Origin: Acidobacteriaceae bacterium
GTDB taxonomy: Bacteria; Acidobacteriota; Terriglobia; Terriglobales; Acidobacteriaceae
Reading direction: 5' to 3'
NCBI GenBank assembly: GCA_003165855.1
Contig: PMXH01000420.1
Location: 559 to 9,610 of the forward strand
Length of the DNA: 9,052 bases
Position numbers and translations under genes: made by a program. Of this stretch, positions 1 to 6,086 are shown piece after piece; within the stretch, counting starts at the first letter, position 1; each line of letters starts with the position of its first letter. The notes beneath the pieces were generated by a model that ran no database searches, was not told where the DNA came from, and was given only the letters and a program-made list of their open reading frames with translations.

Positions 1-993
1 CTCGAAAATCTCTACAAGCAGGGCAAAGTCGTCGGCGGAGTTTATTTTGGACTCGGCCAGGAAGCCTGCTCCTGCGCCTCCGCCTACGCGCTCGATAAGG
101 ACGACTGGTTCGCGCCTATGATCCGCAATCAGGGAGCACTGCTGGTTCGCGGCTTCGGCGCTTCCGACACGATGATGCAGTACATGGCGAGAGCCGATTC
201 GCCGACGCGCGGCCGCGATGGCACTTCGCACTTCGGCGATATCGAGAAGCGCAACATGGTCTCGCCCATATCGATGCTGGGCGATCTTATCCCCGTGATG
301 GCTGGCGTGGCGCTGGGCGCGCGCCTGCAGGGACGCAACCTCGCCGTCATGACTTACATCGGCGACGGCGGCCAGTCCACCGGCGTCACCTATGAAGGCA
401 TCAACTTCGCCGCAGTACAGAATCTCGGCCTCGTGCTCTTCGTCGAGAGCAATCTGTGGGCCTACTCCACGCCGTCGGAAATGCAGTACCGCTGCAAAGA
501 CCTCGCCGAGCGCGCCATTGGATACGGCATCCCCGGCGTGATCGTCGATGGCACCGACGCTTGCCAGGTCTACGACGCCGCCCGCGACGCCGTCGAGCGC
601 GCCCATCGTGGCGAAGGCCCCACGCTGATCGAAGCGAAGATGATGCGCATGAAAGGCCACGCCATCCACGACGCTGCGGCGTACGTGCCCAAACCGATGT
701 TCGACTTCTGGAAGAAGCGCGACCCGATCGCCCGCTTCGAGAATTATCTAGTGAAAGAAAAGAAGTGGCTGACGGCGAAAGAGAATGCGGAACTGATTTC
801 AGAAGTCGAGCGGGTGATCGAAGCGGAACGTGAGATTGCGGTGAACTCTCCGATGCCGACGCCGGAATCGGCAGAGGGTGGGGTCTTCTGCGAAGACGGC
901 TGCCATGAGATCAAGCCGAAGTATGGGATGCCGAAAGTTAAGAAGGGAACGGGTAGATTCAAGGAGACAGAAGCAGCTGTGCATTTGAAGTAG
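1..993 (+). CDS. 2-oxoacid dehydrogenase E1 component, alpha subunit (5'-partial)
   Basis: The reading frame is open from the first base, so this is the C-terminal 330 residues of a longer protein; the in-frame Met at base 118 is internal. It is the thiamine-diphosphate-binding half of E1, which decarboxylates pyruvate or a branched-chain 2-oxoacid and reductively acylates the lipoyl group of E2 in the cytoplasm. The ThDP/Mg motif is visible as GDGGQS (window residues 121-126), followed after 27 residues by the motif Asn in ESNLWAYSTP (149-158). The conserved active-site loop is MKGHAIHDAAAYV (217-229). E1 alpha chains are usually 320-400 residues, so little is missing. The C-terminal tail has a Cys pair (CEDGC, 297-301) and is Lys-rich. 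Codon style changes from C-ending to G/A-ending near base 745. Its partner E1 beta lies 1.2 kb downstream, not adjacent as is usual. Substrate (pyruvate or branched-chain) cannot be settled from sequence alone. Confidence 0.93.
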   Translation, partial: LENLYKQGKVVGGVYFGLGQEACSCASAYALDKDDWFAPMIRNQGALLVRGFGASDTMMQYMARADSPTRGRDGTSHFGDIEKRNMVSPISMLGDLIPVMAGVALGARLQGRNLAVMTYIGDGGQSTGVTYEGINFAAVQNLGLVLFVESNLWAYSTPSEMQYRCKDLAERAIGYGIPGVIVDGTDACQVYDAARDAVERAHRGEGPTLIEAKMMRMKGHAIHDAAAYVPKPMFDFWKKRDPIARFENYLVKEKKWLTAKENAELISEVERVIEAEREIAVNSPMPTPESAEGGVFCEDGCHEIKPKYGMPKVKKGTGRFKETEAAVHLK

Positions 994-1051
994 CGAGGCG
1001 GTCCGAGTCGAACGGAAAAGAAGTCTAGGCACGTAGGAGCACACAGTTTGG

Positions 1052-1537
1052 ATGCTCGATCTAAAGAGCCCGCGATGGGAGGAACTTTCACACGCTTACG
1101 GCAGCGCCGCAAATGTTCCCGGCATGTTAGAGCGACTACGGACGGAGCCGCCGTCTGACAATTACACATCTGAGCTGTGGTTTTCGATCTGGAGCGCTCT
1201 CTGCCATCAGGGCGATGTCTACACGGCGACATACGCAGCAGTGCCGCACATCGTGGCAATGGCAAAGCTGAAGAGCGAGAGCGAACGATTGGAGCACCTA
1301 ACTTTTGTCGGCTACTCTGAAGCGTGCCGACATCACGAGCGCTCGCCGGCTATCCCACCTGATCTTGAAGGCGATTACTTGTCCGCTTTGGATGAGGCCC
1401 GTGAATTGTTGCTAGAGAATTTGAAACTGAGATGGGAAGAGGAACAAACTAAGGTGCTGCTGGGTGGACTCGCGGCGATAAGGGGATACCCGAAACTGGC
1501 GGATGCGATTATTAATTTGGATTCTTCGTTGGCGTGA
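1052..1537 (+). CDS. Conserved protein of unknown function (161 aa)
   Basis: This is a soluble protein with no signal peptide or membrane segment. The N-terminal part has SPRWEELSHAYGSAANVP (residues 6-23) and WSALCHQGDVYTATYAAVPHIV (residues 47-68, with CHQGDVY and AAVPHIV as the key parts). I recognise this combination from a widespread but uncharacterised bacterial family of about 160 residues, so the gene looks full length. The helical, Leu/Ala-rich character with a recurring 'AAVPHIV'-type helix is reminiscent of HEAT-like proteins, but that is only an impression. The ATG at 1052 is preceded by a GGAG about 12 bases upstream, a rather long spacing. Codon use is less biased to C-ending codons than in E1 beta and E2, consistent with transfer. 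It sits between E1 alpha and a toxin-antitoxin pair, tail-to-tail with the toxin gene. An immunity-type role is possible but not shown. Confidence 0.72.
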   Translation: MLDLKSPRWEELSHAYGSAANVPGMLERLRTEPPSDNYTSELWFSIWSALCHQGDVYTATYAAVPHIVAMAKLKSESERLEHLTFVGYSEACRHHERSPAIPPDLEGDYLSALDEARELLLENLKLRWEEEQTKVLLGGLAAIRGYPKLADAIINLDSSLA

Positions 1538-1552
1538 ACTGCCACGTGCCTT

Positions 1553-1810
1553 CTACCGGTACACCTCGCGGCGATGACCGATCGTGAGTACGAGGATGAG
1601 CAAGACTCCACGATGCACTTGATACACAACCCGATAATCGCCGGCTCGTACCCGCCATGCATCAGGGACGGCGGCCATCTTCTTGCATCCCGCAGGAAAA
1701 GGATCGTCCCGCAGGGCCTCAATCTTGGCGGACAATCGCCTCTGAGCTTCGCGCGGGAGTTTTTCCAATTGCCGGAGCGCAAGAGGCTTGAACTGAATCT
1801 TATAGGCCAC
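1553..1810 (-). CDS. RelE/ParE-superfamily toxin of a type II toxin-antitoxin system
   Basis: An 85-residue basic protein starting at GTG (1810). It shows the RelE-fold signature: N-terminal YKIQFKPLALRQLEKLP, the central WRVRAGDYRVVYQV (residues 52-65), and the C-terminal IGHRREVYR (77-85). In RelE-type toxins the Arg and Tyr residues of these last two segments form the ribosome-dependent mRNA cleavage site; here R53, R55, R60, R80 and Y84 are in the expected places, so the toxin looks intact. ParE relatives instead act on gyrase, and the sequence does not fully exclude that, but the GDYRVVY...GHRREVY pattern favours RelE. The gene follows the antitoxin by 14 bases on the minus strand, with a G-rich leader before the GTG, so the two are surely cotranscribed. 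An ATG at 1823 is out of frame with the toxin. Confidence 0.9.
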   Translation of the reverse strand: MAYKIQFKPLALRQLEKLPREAQRRLSAKIEALRDDPFPAGCKKMAAVPDAWRVRAGDYRVVYQVHRGVLLILVLTIGHRREVYR

Positions 1811-1824
1811 AACCGCCGCCCATC

Positions 1825-2073
1825 CTACAGTTTGAGATCCTTCTTAATCTTCTCCCAGGGAATCCTGCGCGGATTTTTTAGCGCTTCGCGCGCCGCCGCA
1901 ATATCGATTTCGTCTTCCAGTCTTTCCAAGAGTTCTACGTCCTCGATGGGCACCACGGCGGCGACAGCTTTCTTGCCGCGGTGTACGATAACTCTTTCAC
2001 CACGATATTCGGCGCGGCTTAGAATGTCGGAAAAGTTCTGTCTGGCGAGGCTGGCGGTCAGTTTGGCTGGCAT
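1825..2073 (-). CDS. Phd/YefM-family antitoxin
   Basis: An 82-residue protein when started at the ATG at 2073. A longer frame to 2124 exists, but its extra 17 residues (MYRMCYYTFSTN...) are unlike the family, whereas MPAKLTASLARQNFSDIL is the usual Phd/YefM N-terminus. Family features are the N-terminal DNA-binding fold with the RQNFSDILSRAEY helix, then RVIVHRGKKAVAAVVPIEDVELLERLEDE (key HRGKKAVAAVVP), and an acidic-to-basic C-terminal tail (about residues 52-82) that would wrap the toxin. Such antitoxins neutralise the RelE toxin and repress their own operon. The perfect palindrome GTACAATTTGTAC lies 46 bases upstream of this start and is a reasonable operator candidate. No strong Shine-Dalgarno precedes the ATG. 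Confidence 0.88.
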   Translation of the reverse strand: MPAKLTASLARQNFSDILSRAEYRGERVIVHRGKKAVAAVVPIEDVELLERLEDEIDIAAAREALKNPRRIPWEKIKKDLKL

Positions 2074-2077
2074 AGAT

Positions 2078-2108
2078 TTGGCCAATAAATTTGTGCTAAA
2101 CGTATAGT
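2078..2108 (+). promoter_or_regulatory. Possible promoter for E1 beta
   Basis: TTGGCC at 2078-2083 and TATAGT at 2103-2108 match four and five bases of the sigma-70 -35 and -10 consensus, but the 19-base spacer is longer than ideal. E1 beta is cut off from E1 alpha by opposing genes, so some promoter in this gap is expected. This is the best candidate I can see, not a firm call. Confidence 0.25.
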
Positions 2109-2118
2109 AACACATTCT

Positions 2119-2131
2119 GTACAATTTGTAC
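2119..2131. promoter_or_regulatory. Perfect 13-bp palindrome, candidate antitoxin operator
   Basis: GTACAATTTGTAC has 6-base arms around a single central base. It lies in the divergent gap between the antitoxin and E1 beta genes, 46 bases upstream of the antitoxin start. Phd/YefM antitoxins bind short palindromes in their own promoter regions, so an autoregulatory operator is the natural reading. A role at the E1 beta promoter is also possible because the gap is shared. Confidence 0.45.
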
Positions 2132-2140
2132 CGATCTGAA

Positions 2141-2170
2141 AATCCGTGCTAATCCGCGCAAATCTGCGGC
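2141..2170 (+). repeat. Three tandem degenerate decamers
   Basis: AATCCGTGCT, AATCCGCGCA and AATCTGCGGC follow each other without a gap, sharing the AATCYG start and a GC-rich end. The 10-base period is close to one DNA turn. Sequences of the 'AATCCGTG..AATCTGCGGC' kind are, from memory, common extragenic repeats in soil bacteria. The repeat ends 25 bases before the E1 beta start. Confidence 0.5.
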
Positions 2171-2195
2171 AAACAAGTTTGAGAATTTAACTCCT

Positions 2196-3167
2196 ATGCA
2201 ACTAACCTACCTCGAAGCCATCCGCCGGGGAATCTGGGAAGAAATGGACCGCGACCCCTCGGTCTTCTGCCTCGGTGAAGATATCGGAATCTACGGCGGC
2301 GCGTTCAAAGTCACCGACGGTTTTATCGACCGCTTCGGTCCCGAGCGCGTCATCGACACGCCCATCGCCGAGTCCGCTATCGTAGGCGCAGCCTTCGGAG
2401 CGTCGCTCACCGGCATGCGTCCCGTCGCCGAATTCCAGTTCATGGATTTCATCGGCTGCGCCTTCAACCAGATCAGCAACATGGTCGCAAAGACGCATTA
2501 CCTCTGGGGCGCGCCCGCCCCGTTAGTCTTGCGCGGGCCCAGCGGCGGATACGTCCACGGCGGCCCCTTCCACTCGCAGAATCCCGAGATGTGGTTCGTC
2601 CACAATCCGGGCCTCAAAGTAATCTGCCCGGCCACGCCCTACGACGCCAAAGGACTGATCAAAGCTGCCATCCGCGACAACAATCCCTGCATTTTCTTCG
2701 AGCACAAATATCTCTACCGCCGCATCAAGGGTGAGGTTCCTGCGGAAGACTACGTTGTCCCCATCGGGAAAGCGAATATCGTCCGCGAAGGTTGCGATCT
2801 CAGCATCATTACTTATGCCGCCATGGTTCACACGGCGCTGGAGGCAGTAGAGGTTCTTAAGAAAGACGGAATCGACATCGAAATCCTAGACCTGCGCACC
2901 GTCTCGCCGCTCGACCGCGAGGCCATCGCGCAGACCGTCAAGAAGACGAACAAAGTCATCATCCTGCACGAACACGCCCGCACCGGAGGCCTCGCCGGCG
3001 AGATCGCCGCCATCATCAACGAAGAAGCCTTCGACGATCTCGACGGCCCCATCGTTCGCATCGCAGGATTAGACTCTGCGGTCCCGTTCTCCCCGCCGCA
3101 AGAAGAGCACTACCTGCCCAAGGTGAGCGACGTAATCCGCGAAGCCCGCCGCCTCAATGCATATTGA
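2196..3167 (+). CDS. 2-oxoacid dehydrogenase E1 component, beta subunit
   Basis: A full-length 323-residue E1 beta, the partner of E1 alpha in the alpha2beta2 decarboxylase. It shows GEDIGIYGGAFKVTDG (27-42), the ThDP-activating Glu in DTPIAES (E59), RGPSGGYVHGG (113-123), the active-site His in FHSQNPE (H126), and the C-terminal transketolase domain with DLRTVSPLD (232-240) and HEHARTGGLAGEI (258-270). The HGGPFHSQNPE and PCIFFEHKYLYRR stretches look closer to branched-chain oxoacid dehydrogenase E1 beta than to classical pyruvate dehydrogenase, but many bacterial pyruvate- or acetoin-type enzymes share them, so substrate stays open. The ATG at 2196 starts exactly at the conserved MQLTYLEAIRRG; its leader has only a weak Shine-Dalgarno. 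Codons are strongly C-ending, as in E2. Cytochrome c follows after 159 bases. Confidence 0.94.
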   Translation: MQLTYLEAIRRGIWEEMDRDPSVFCLGEDIGIYGGAFKVTDGFIDRFGPERVIDTPIAESAIVGAAFGASLTGMRPVAEFQFMDFIGCAFNQISNMVAKTHYLWGAPAPLVLRGPSGGYVHGGPFHSQNPEMWFVHNPGLKVICPATPYDAKGLIKAAIRDNNPCIFFEHKYLYRRIKGEVPAEDYVVPIGKANIVREGCDLSIITYAAMVHTALEAVEVLKKDGIDIEILDLRTVSPLDREAIAQTVKKTNKVIILHEHARTGGLAGEIAAIINEEAFDDLDGPIVRIAGLDSAVPFSPPQEEHYLPKVSDVIREARRLNAY

Positions 3168-3222
3168 GTTCTTTGGGGGAAGAAACGAAAGATGCGTGGA
3201 CCGCCGCTCTTCGGCTGTCTGC

Positions 3223-3237
3223 CCTGAGCGAAGCAAG
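3223..3237 (+). repeat. Fragment of a dispersed extragenic repeat
   Basis: CCTGAGCGAAGCAAG matches 13 of 15 bases of CCTGAGCCGAGCAAG at 7343-7357, the left part of the full hairpin repeat in the beta-helix gene. Here the second arm is missing, so this looks like a decayed copy in the spacer between E1 beta and cytochrome c. Confidence 0.45.
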
Positions 3238-3248
3238 GCGTCCCTTGT

Positions 3249-3278
3249 CCAGCCCAAAACTGTCCGGCCCAAAACTAG
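3249..3278 (+). repeat. 15-bp tandem duplication
   Basis: CCAGCCCAAAACTGT is followed directly by CCGGCCCAAAACTAG, identical at 12 of 15 positions. It lies in the spacer upstream of the cytochrome c gene, about 50 bases before the start codon. It may simply be slippage; no function is evident. Confidence 0.55.
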
Positions 3279-3326
3279 CGCCCCACCCACTTCATCTGCC
3301 ACAATAGTCCTTTCCGGAGAGAACCC

Positions 3327-3866
3327 ATGGGCAAATTCATTCTCGGCGTCATCGTCACTGTTCTCGTAATTGTTCTCGGCGGCCTCGGCTTCGCCATGCT
3401 GGGATTCATTCCCACCAACGCCAACGTAGCCCCACCGCACCTCGAGCGCCGCATTGCAAACGGAGCCGTCGATGCTTCCATGGAACGCCACGCTCCTCAC
3501 GTTACCAATCCCTTACCGCCCAACGATCAGAACTTTGAAGATGGCATGAAGCTTTACACCATGAACTGCGCCGTCTGCCACGGCGGACTCGATCGCAAGC
3601 CCGCCTCGCTCTCTAAGTCCTTCTACCCGCCCGCCCCCAATCTTGTCTCCGATCCGCCCGACGACCCCGAATGGCACGTCTTCTATACCATCCGCACCGG
3701 CGTCCGCTACACCGGCATGCCCTCGTGGGAAAAAACTCTAAGCGAGCAGGATATGTGGAAGATCACCAGTCTCCTATCGCACATGGAAAAGCTTCCACCC
3801 GCCGTTCAGGATTATTGGAAGACCAGCTTCGGGGTAGCCGCACCAAGCGGCGAGGAGAGCAAATAA
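3327..3866 (+). CDS. Membrane-anchored monohaem cytochrome c (class I type)
   Basis: A 179-residue protein. Residues 3-27 form one hydrophobic helix (FILGVIVTVLVIVLGG and on), an uncleaved anchor or signal peptide with a single Lys before it, placing the rest outside the cytoplasmic membrane. The haem site is CAVCH (81-85), preceded by the usual 'DGMKLYTMNCAVCHG' pattern; the likely distal ligand is Met131 in YTGMPSW. A linker of about 40 residues separates anchor and haem domain. It would carry electrons in a respiratory chain. The ATG at 3327 has GGAGAG five bases upstream. It sits between E1 beta and E2 on the same strand, which is unusual company for a periplasmic electron carrier. A second frame overlapping it (from 3671) is a shadow. 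Confidence 0.9.
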   Translation: MGKFILGVIVTVLVIVLGGLGFAMLGFIPTNANVAPPHLERRIANGAVDASMERHAPHVTNPLPPNDQNFEDGMKLYTMNCAVCHGGLDRKPASLSKSFYPPAPNLVSDPPDDPEWHVFYTIRTGVRYTGMPSWEKTLSEQDMWKITSLLSHMEKLPPAVQDYWKTSFGVAAPSGEESK

Positions 3867-3875
3867 GAACAGAAA

Positions 3876-3921
3876 CGCGACCAAGGCTGGAGCCCTGGGT
3901 TGCGAATAGATGGCGGTCGCG
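3876..3921. repeat. Inverted repeat with nested hairpin after cytochrome c
   Basis: CGCGACC (3876-3882) and GGTCGCG (3915-3921) are perfect 7-base arms. Inside lies GGCT-GG-AGCC (3885-3894), extendable with small bulges. It starts 9 bases after the cytochrome c stop codon. A U-run is lacking, so an intrinsic terminator is not convincing; an extragenic repeat or mRNA-stabilising stem is equally likely. Confidence 0.4.
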
Positions 3922-3972
3922 AGCCGAACGCATCAATTAGGAGAGCAACGGCAATGCCCGCACGCTACTGCC

Positions 3973-4003
3973 TTTCCACCCCAACTCCTCTACCCGCTAT
4001 AAT
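3973..4003 (+). promoter_or_regulatory. Candidate promoter upstream of E2
   Basis: TATAAT at 3998-4003 is a perfect -10 hexamer in otherwise GC-rich DNA, 54 bases before the E2 start. The best -35, TTTCCA at 3973-3978, matches four of six bases with a long 19-base spacer. Together with the 191-base spacer and inverted repeat after cytochrome c, this suggests E2 can be transcribed on its own. Confidence 0.4.
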
Positions 4004-4057
4004 GTTCGTTTGCGTCCGGCGCTCTGTCCCGAACCATAGGCCGCGTGGAAGGAAATC

Positions 4058-5368
4058 ATGCCGACTGACATCATCATGCCCCAGATGGGCGAATCTATCG
4101 TCGAGGGCACTATTACCAAATGGCTGAAGAAGCCTGGCGACAAGGTCCAGCGCGACGAGCCGCTGTTCGAAATCTCCACCGACAAGGTCGACGCGGAAAT
4201 TCCCGCGCCCGCCTCCGGGGTTCTGCAGGAAATCAAAGTCACTGAGGGCACAACCGTAGGCGTGAACACAGTCGTCGGGACGATTGCCGCCGACGGTGAA
4301 GCCGCCGCGCCCGCGAAGTCGGCACCAGCCGCAGCTCAAGAAAAACCAGCGCCAGAAAAGAAGGAAGAGAAGAAGCCGGCTGCGGCTCCAACTCCTTTGC
4401 CAACCACCAGCGTTGCGCCATCGCAGCCGGCGGAGGAGGACGAGGAAGCGCGTTCCTCGCCGCTCGTCCGTAAGATCGCTCGCGAGCACGGTGTCAGTCT
4501 CTCGCAAATTTCCGGCACCGGACTCGGCGGCCGCATCACCAAGCAGGACATCACGGCCTTCATCGAGCGCCAGTCCTCGACTCCAGCTGCTCCGTCAGTT
4601 CCCGCTTCTCAGGATGCACCCGCACCCGCTACTTCACGGCCCGCGCCCACCCCAGCCGCCTATCCCGGCGATCTCGTCCCCCTGACCAACATGCGGAAGA
4701 TTATCGCCCAGCGCATGATCGAGTCGCGCCGCACCAGCGCTCACGTTCACTGCATGTACGAAGTGGATTTCACCCGCATCGTCACCCTGCGCGCCAAGCA
4801 CAAGAGCGCTTTCGAGCAGCGCCACGGCGTCCGCCTCACTTTCATGCCGTTCTTCGTGCGCGCCACCATCATCGCGGTGCAACAGTTCCCAATCGTTAAC
4901 GCTTCACTGGAAGGCGACAGCGTTCGCTACCACCGTCAGATCAACGTCGGGATCGCCGTCGCCCTCGACTGGGGACTCATCGTGCCCGTCCTGAAGAATG
5001 CTGGGGAACTCAACTTTCTCGGCCTGCAACGCGGCATCACCGACCTCGGTGAACGCGCCCGCAGCAAGAAGCTGAAGCCTGAAGATGTCGAAGGCTCCAC
5101 TTTCACCGTCACCAACCCGGGCCAGTTCGGCGCTGTCTTTGGTCTCCCCATCATCAATCAGCCAAACTCGGCGATCATGGGCGTCGGTGGGATCACCAAG
5201 CAGCCCTTGGTGGTCACGGATAAAGAGGGGAACGATTCGATCGCCATCCGTTCCGTCGTTCACCTCACGCTCGGCTACGACCACCGCCTTATCGACGGCG
5301 CCGTCGCTGACCAGTTCATGGCTTTGGTGAAAAAGAATCTCGAAACCTGGAGCGAAGAGATCGGCTAA
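4058..5368 (+). CDS. 2-oxoacid dehydrogenase E2 component (dihydrolipoamide acyltransferase)
   Basis: A complete 436-residue E2, the core of the complex, which takes the acyl group from E1 on its swinging lipoyl arm and transfers it to CoA. Domains in order: one lipoyl domain (2-77) with the lipoylated Lys43 in STDKVDAEI; an Ala/Pro/Lys/Glu-rich flexible linker (78-130); a peripheral subunit-binding domain (about 133-170, SSPLVRKIAREHGVSLSQ to GRITKQDITAFIE) that holds E1 and E3; a second Ala/Pro linker (171-203); and the catalytic domain (205-436) with NMRKIIAQRMIESR and the active-site DHRLIDG (His409, Asp413). All key residues are present. The ATG at 4058 begins the conserved MPTDIIMPQMGESI and has GGAAGG five bases upstream. 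The single lipoyl domain fits pyruvate or branched-chain E2s of many bacteria. No E3 gene follows: the next gene converges, with 7 bases between stops. Confidence 0.95.
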   Translation: MPTDIIMPQMGESIVEGTITKWLKKPGDKVQRDEPLFEISTDKVDAEIPAPASGVLQEIKVTEGTTVGVNTVVGTIAADGEAAAPAKSAPAAAQEKPAPEKKEEKKPAAAPTPLPTTSVAPSQPAEEDEEARSSPLVRKIAREHGVSLSQISGTGLGGRITKQDITAFIERQSSTPAAPSVPASQDAPAPATSRPAPTPAAYPGDLVPLTNMRKIIAQRMIESRRTSAHVHCMYEVDFTRIVTLRAKHKSAFEQRHGVRLTFMPFFVRATIIAVQQFPIVNASLEGDSVRYHRQINVGIAVALDWGLIVPVLKNAGELNFLGLQRGITDLGERARSKKLKPEDVEGSTFTVTNPGQFGAVFGLPIINQPNSAIMGVGGITKQPLVVTDKEGNDSIAIRSVVHLTLGYDHRLIDGAVADQFMALVKKNLETWSEEIG

Positions 5369-5375
5369 TCCTGCA

Positions 5376-5663
5376 TTAAGCCGAAGGAGGAACGCTTGTG
5401 ACCGGTGGCTGCTTGCACCAGGTCGAAGCATTCAAGCATTGCACCGTGCCATCGATAATCATCGAAATTCCATCTTTGAACTTCGTGGGATCGATGATCT
5501 CCCGCGCTGCGACTGCGTCCACCGTGGACAGAGCGTTCTGCAGAAAAGACATCGCCGCATCTTTTTTCTCGGCTCCCGGTTTGTTACCAAAGAGCCCTTC
5601 GATCCCGCTAACCAGAGCGGGCACAAACGCAATCCCGCGCAGTAATTGAGACAAAAAGTCCAT
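5376..5663 (-). CDS. Small protein of unknown function (95 aa), possibly phage-derived
   Basis: Started at the ATG at 5663, which has a perfect AAGGAGG (5670-5676) six bases upstream; a longer frame to 5717 has no such support. Residues 1-25 (MDFLSQLLRGIAFVPALVSG and on) are hydrophobic to amphipathic, followed by GNKPGAEKKDAAMSFLQNAL, then a region with IIDPTKFKDGISMIIDGTVQCLNAS and a Pro-rich end. The pattern (short apolar start, 'GAEKKDAA' helix, 'KFKDGI..IIDG.V..LN' helix) resembles small accessory proteins I associate with phage-like clusters, but I cannot name the family. It is the last gene of the minus-strand set and ends 7 bases from the E2 stop. Two Cys residues lie close to the C-terminus. 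Confidence 0.68.
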   Translation of the reverse strand: MDFLSQLLRGIAFVPALVSGIEGLFGNKPGAEKKDAAMSFLQNALSTVDAVAAREIIDPTKFKDGISMIIDGTVQCLNASTWCKQPPVTSVPPSA

Positions 5664-5743
5664 AGCCTTCCTCCTTGAAATGTTTTCGCGCACGATCAGA
5701 TATGCAGCCTCGCGCAACTTCTCCAGCGTGACAGCCGTTTCCC

Positions 5744-5977
5744 TCAGCTCAGGCTGGCCAAAATGTCGTTCAGCGTCGTCAAGTTTGGATCGGCACTGTC
5801 TGTGAATTTCGCCAGCAGCGTCAGGCAGACCTTCAGTTCGGAGGCCTTGCTTAATGCCAGCGCAAGCATTCCTGCCATGTCGATCCCCTCTGCCCCAGCG
5901 CTCTTCAGTGTGTTTGCCGTGGACAAGGTCAGGCTCTTGAGATTAGTGATGATCGTTGTGCTCGGTATTGTGCTCAT
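5744..5977 (-). CDS. Small protein of unknown function (77 aa)
   Basis: I do not recognise this gene. Its ATG at 5977 has a good Shine-Dalgarno (AGAGGAG, ending just upstream at about 5982-5988). The protein is rich in Ser, Thr, Leu and Ala, with no Trp, no Tyr and no convincing membrane span. It is predicted by eye to be two or three amphipathic helices: ITNLKSLTLSTANTLKSAG, GIDMAGMLALALSKASELKV and TLNDILASLS. It lies between two other small minus-strand genes with gaps of about 80 and 109 bases, in one apparent transcription unit with the beta-helix gene. The regular Leu spacing suggests self-association or binding to a partner from the same cassette. Confidence 0.6.
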   Translation of the reverse strand: MSTIPSTTIITNLKSLTLSTANTLKSAGAEGIDMAGMLALALSKASELKVCLTLLAKFTDSADPNLTTLNDILASLS

Positions 5978-6086
5978 AGCTCTCCTCTTCTATGGAAGTA
6001 AACTGTCTCGCAGTCAAGAATCCGCCCTCCCGCGTCCGCAGGGCGTACCCGCCGTGCATGGAGCCTGTGGATTCTGTGGTTTGTCG

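Noticed and set aside
118..120. ATG as the start of E1 alpha
   Set aside because: The frame is open to the first base and the preceding 39 residues (LENLYKQGKVVGGVYFGLGQ and on) are conserved E1 alpha sequence, so the gene begins outside the window.
744..1265. Long minus-strand frame spanning the end of E1 alpha and the start of the next gene
   Set aside because: It is antisense to two better-supported coding regions and has no recognisable motif.
1574..2107. 177-residue plus-strand frame
   Set aside because: It is the antisense of the toxin and antitoxin genes, both of which are recognisable families; its Ser/Arg-rich sequence has no domain character.
2074..2124. Longer start of the antitoxin at 2124
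   Set aside because: The added residues are not family-like and the extension would cover the palindrome and promoter region.
3876..3921. Intrinsic terminator after cytochrome c
   Set aside because: The stem has a 32-base loop and no U-run follows, so only an inverted repeat is claimed.
5398..5649. Plus-strand frame with a perfect AGGAGG seven bases before a GTG start, directly after E2
   Set aside because: It lies wholly opposite the 95-residue minus-strand gene, which has an equally strong ribosome site and a more protein-like composition; the AGGAGG is the complement of Pro-Pro codons at that gene's end.
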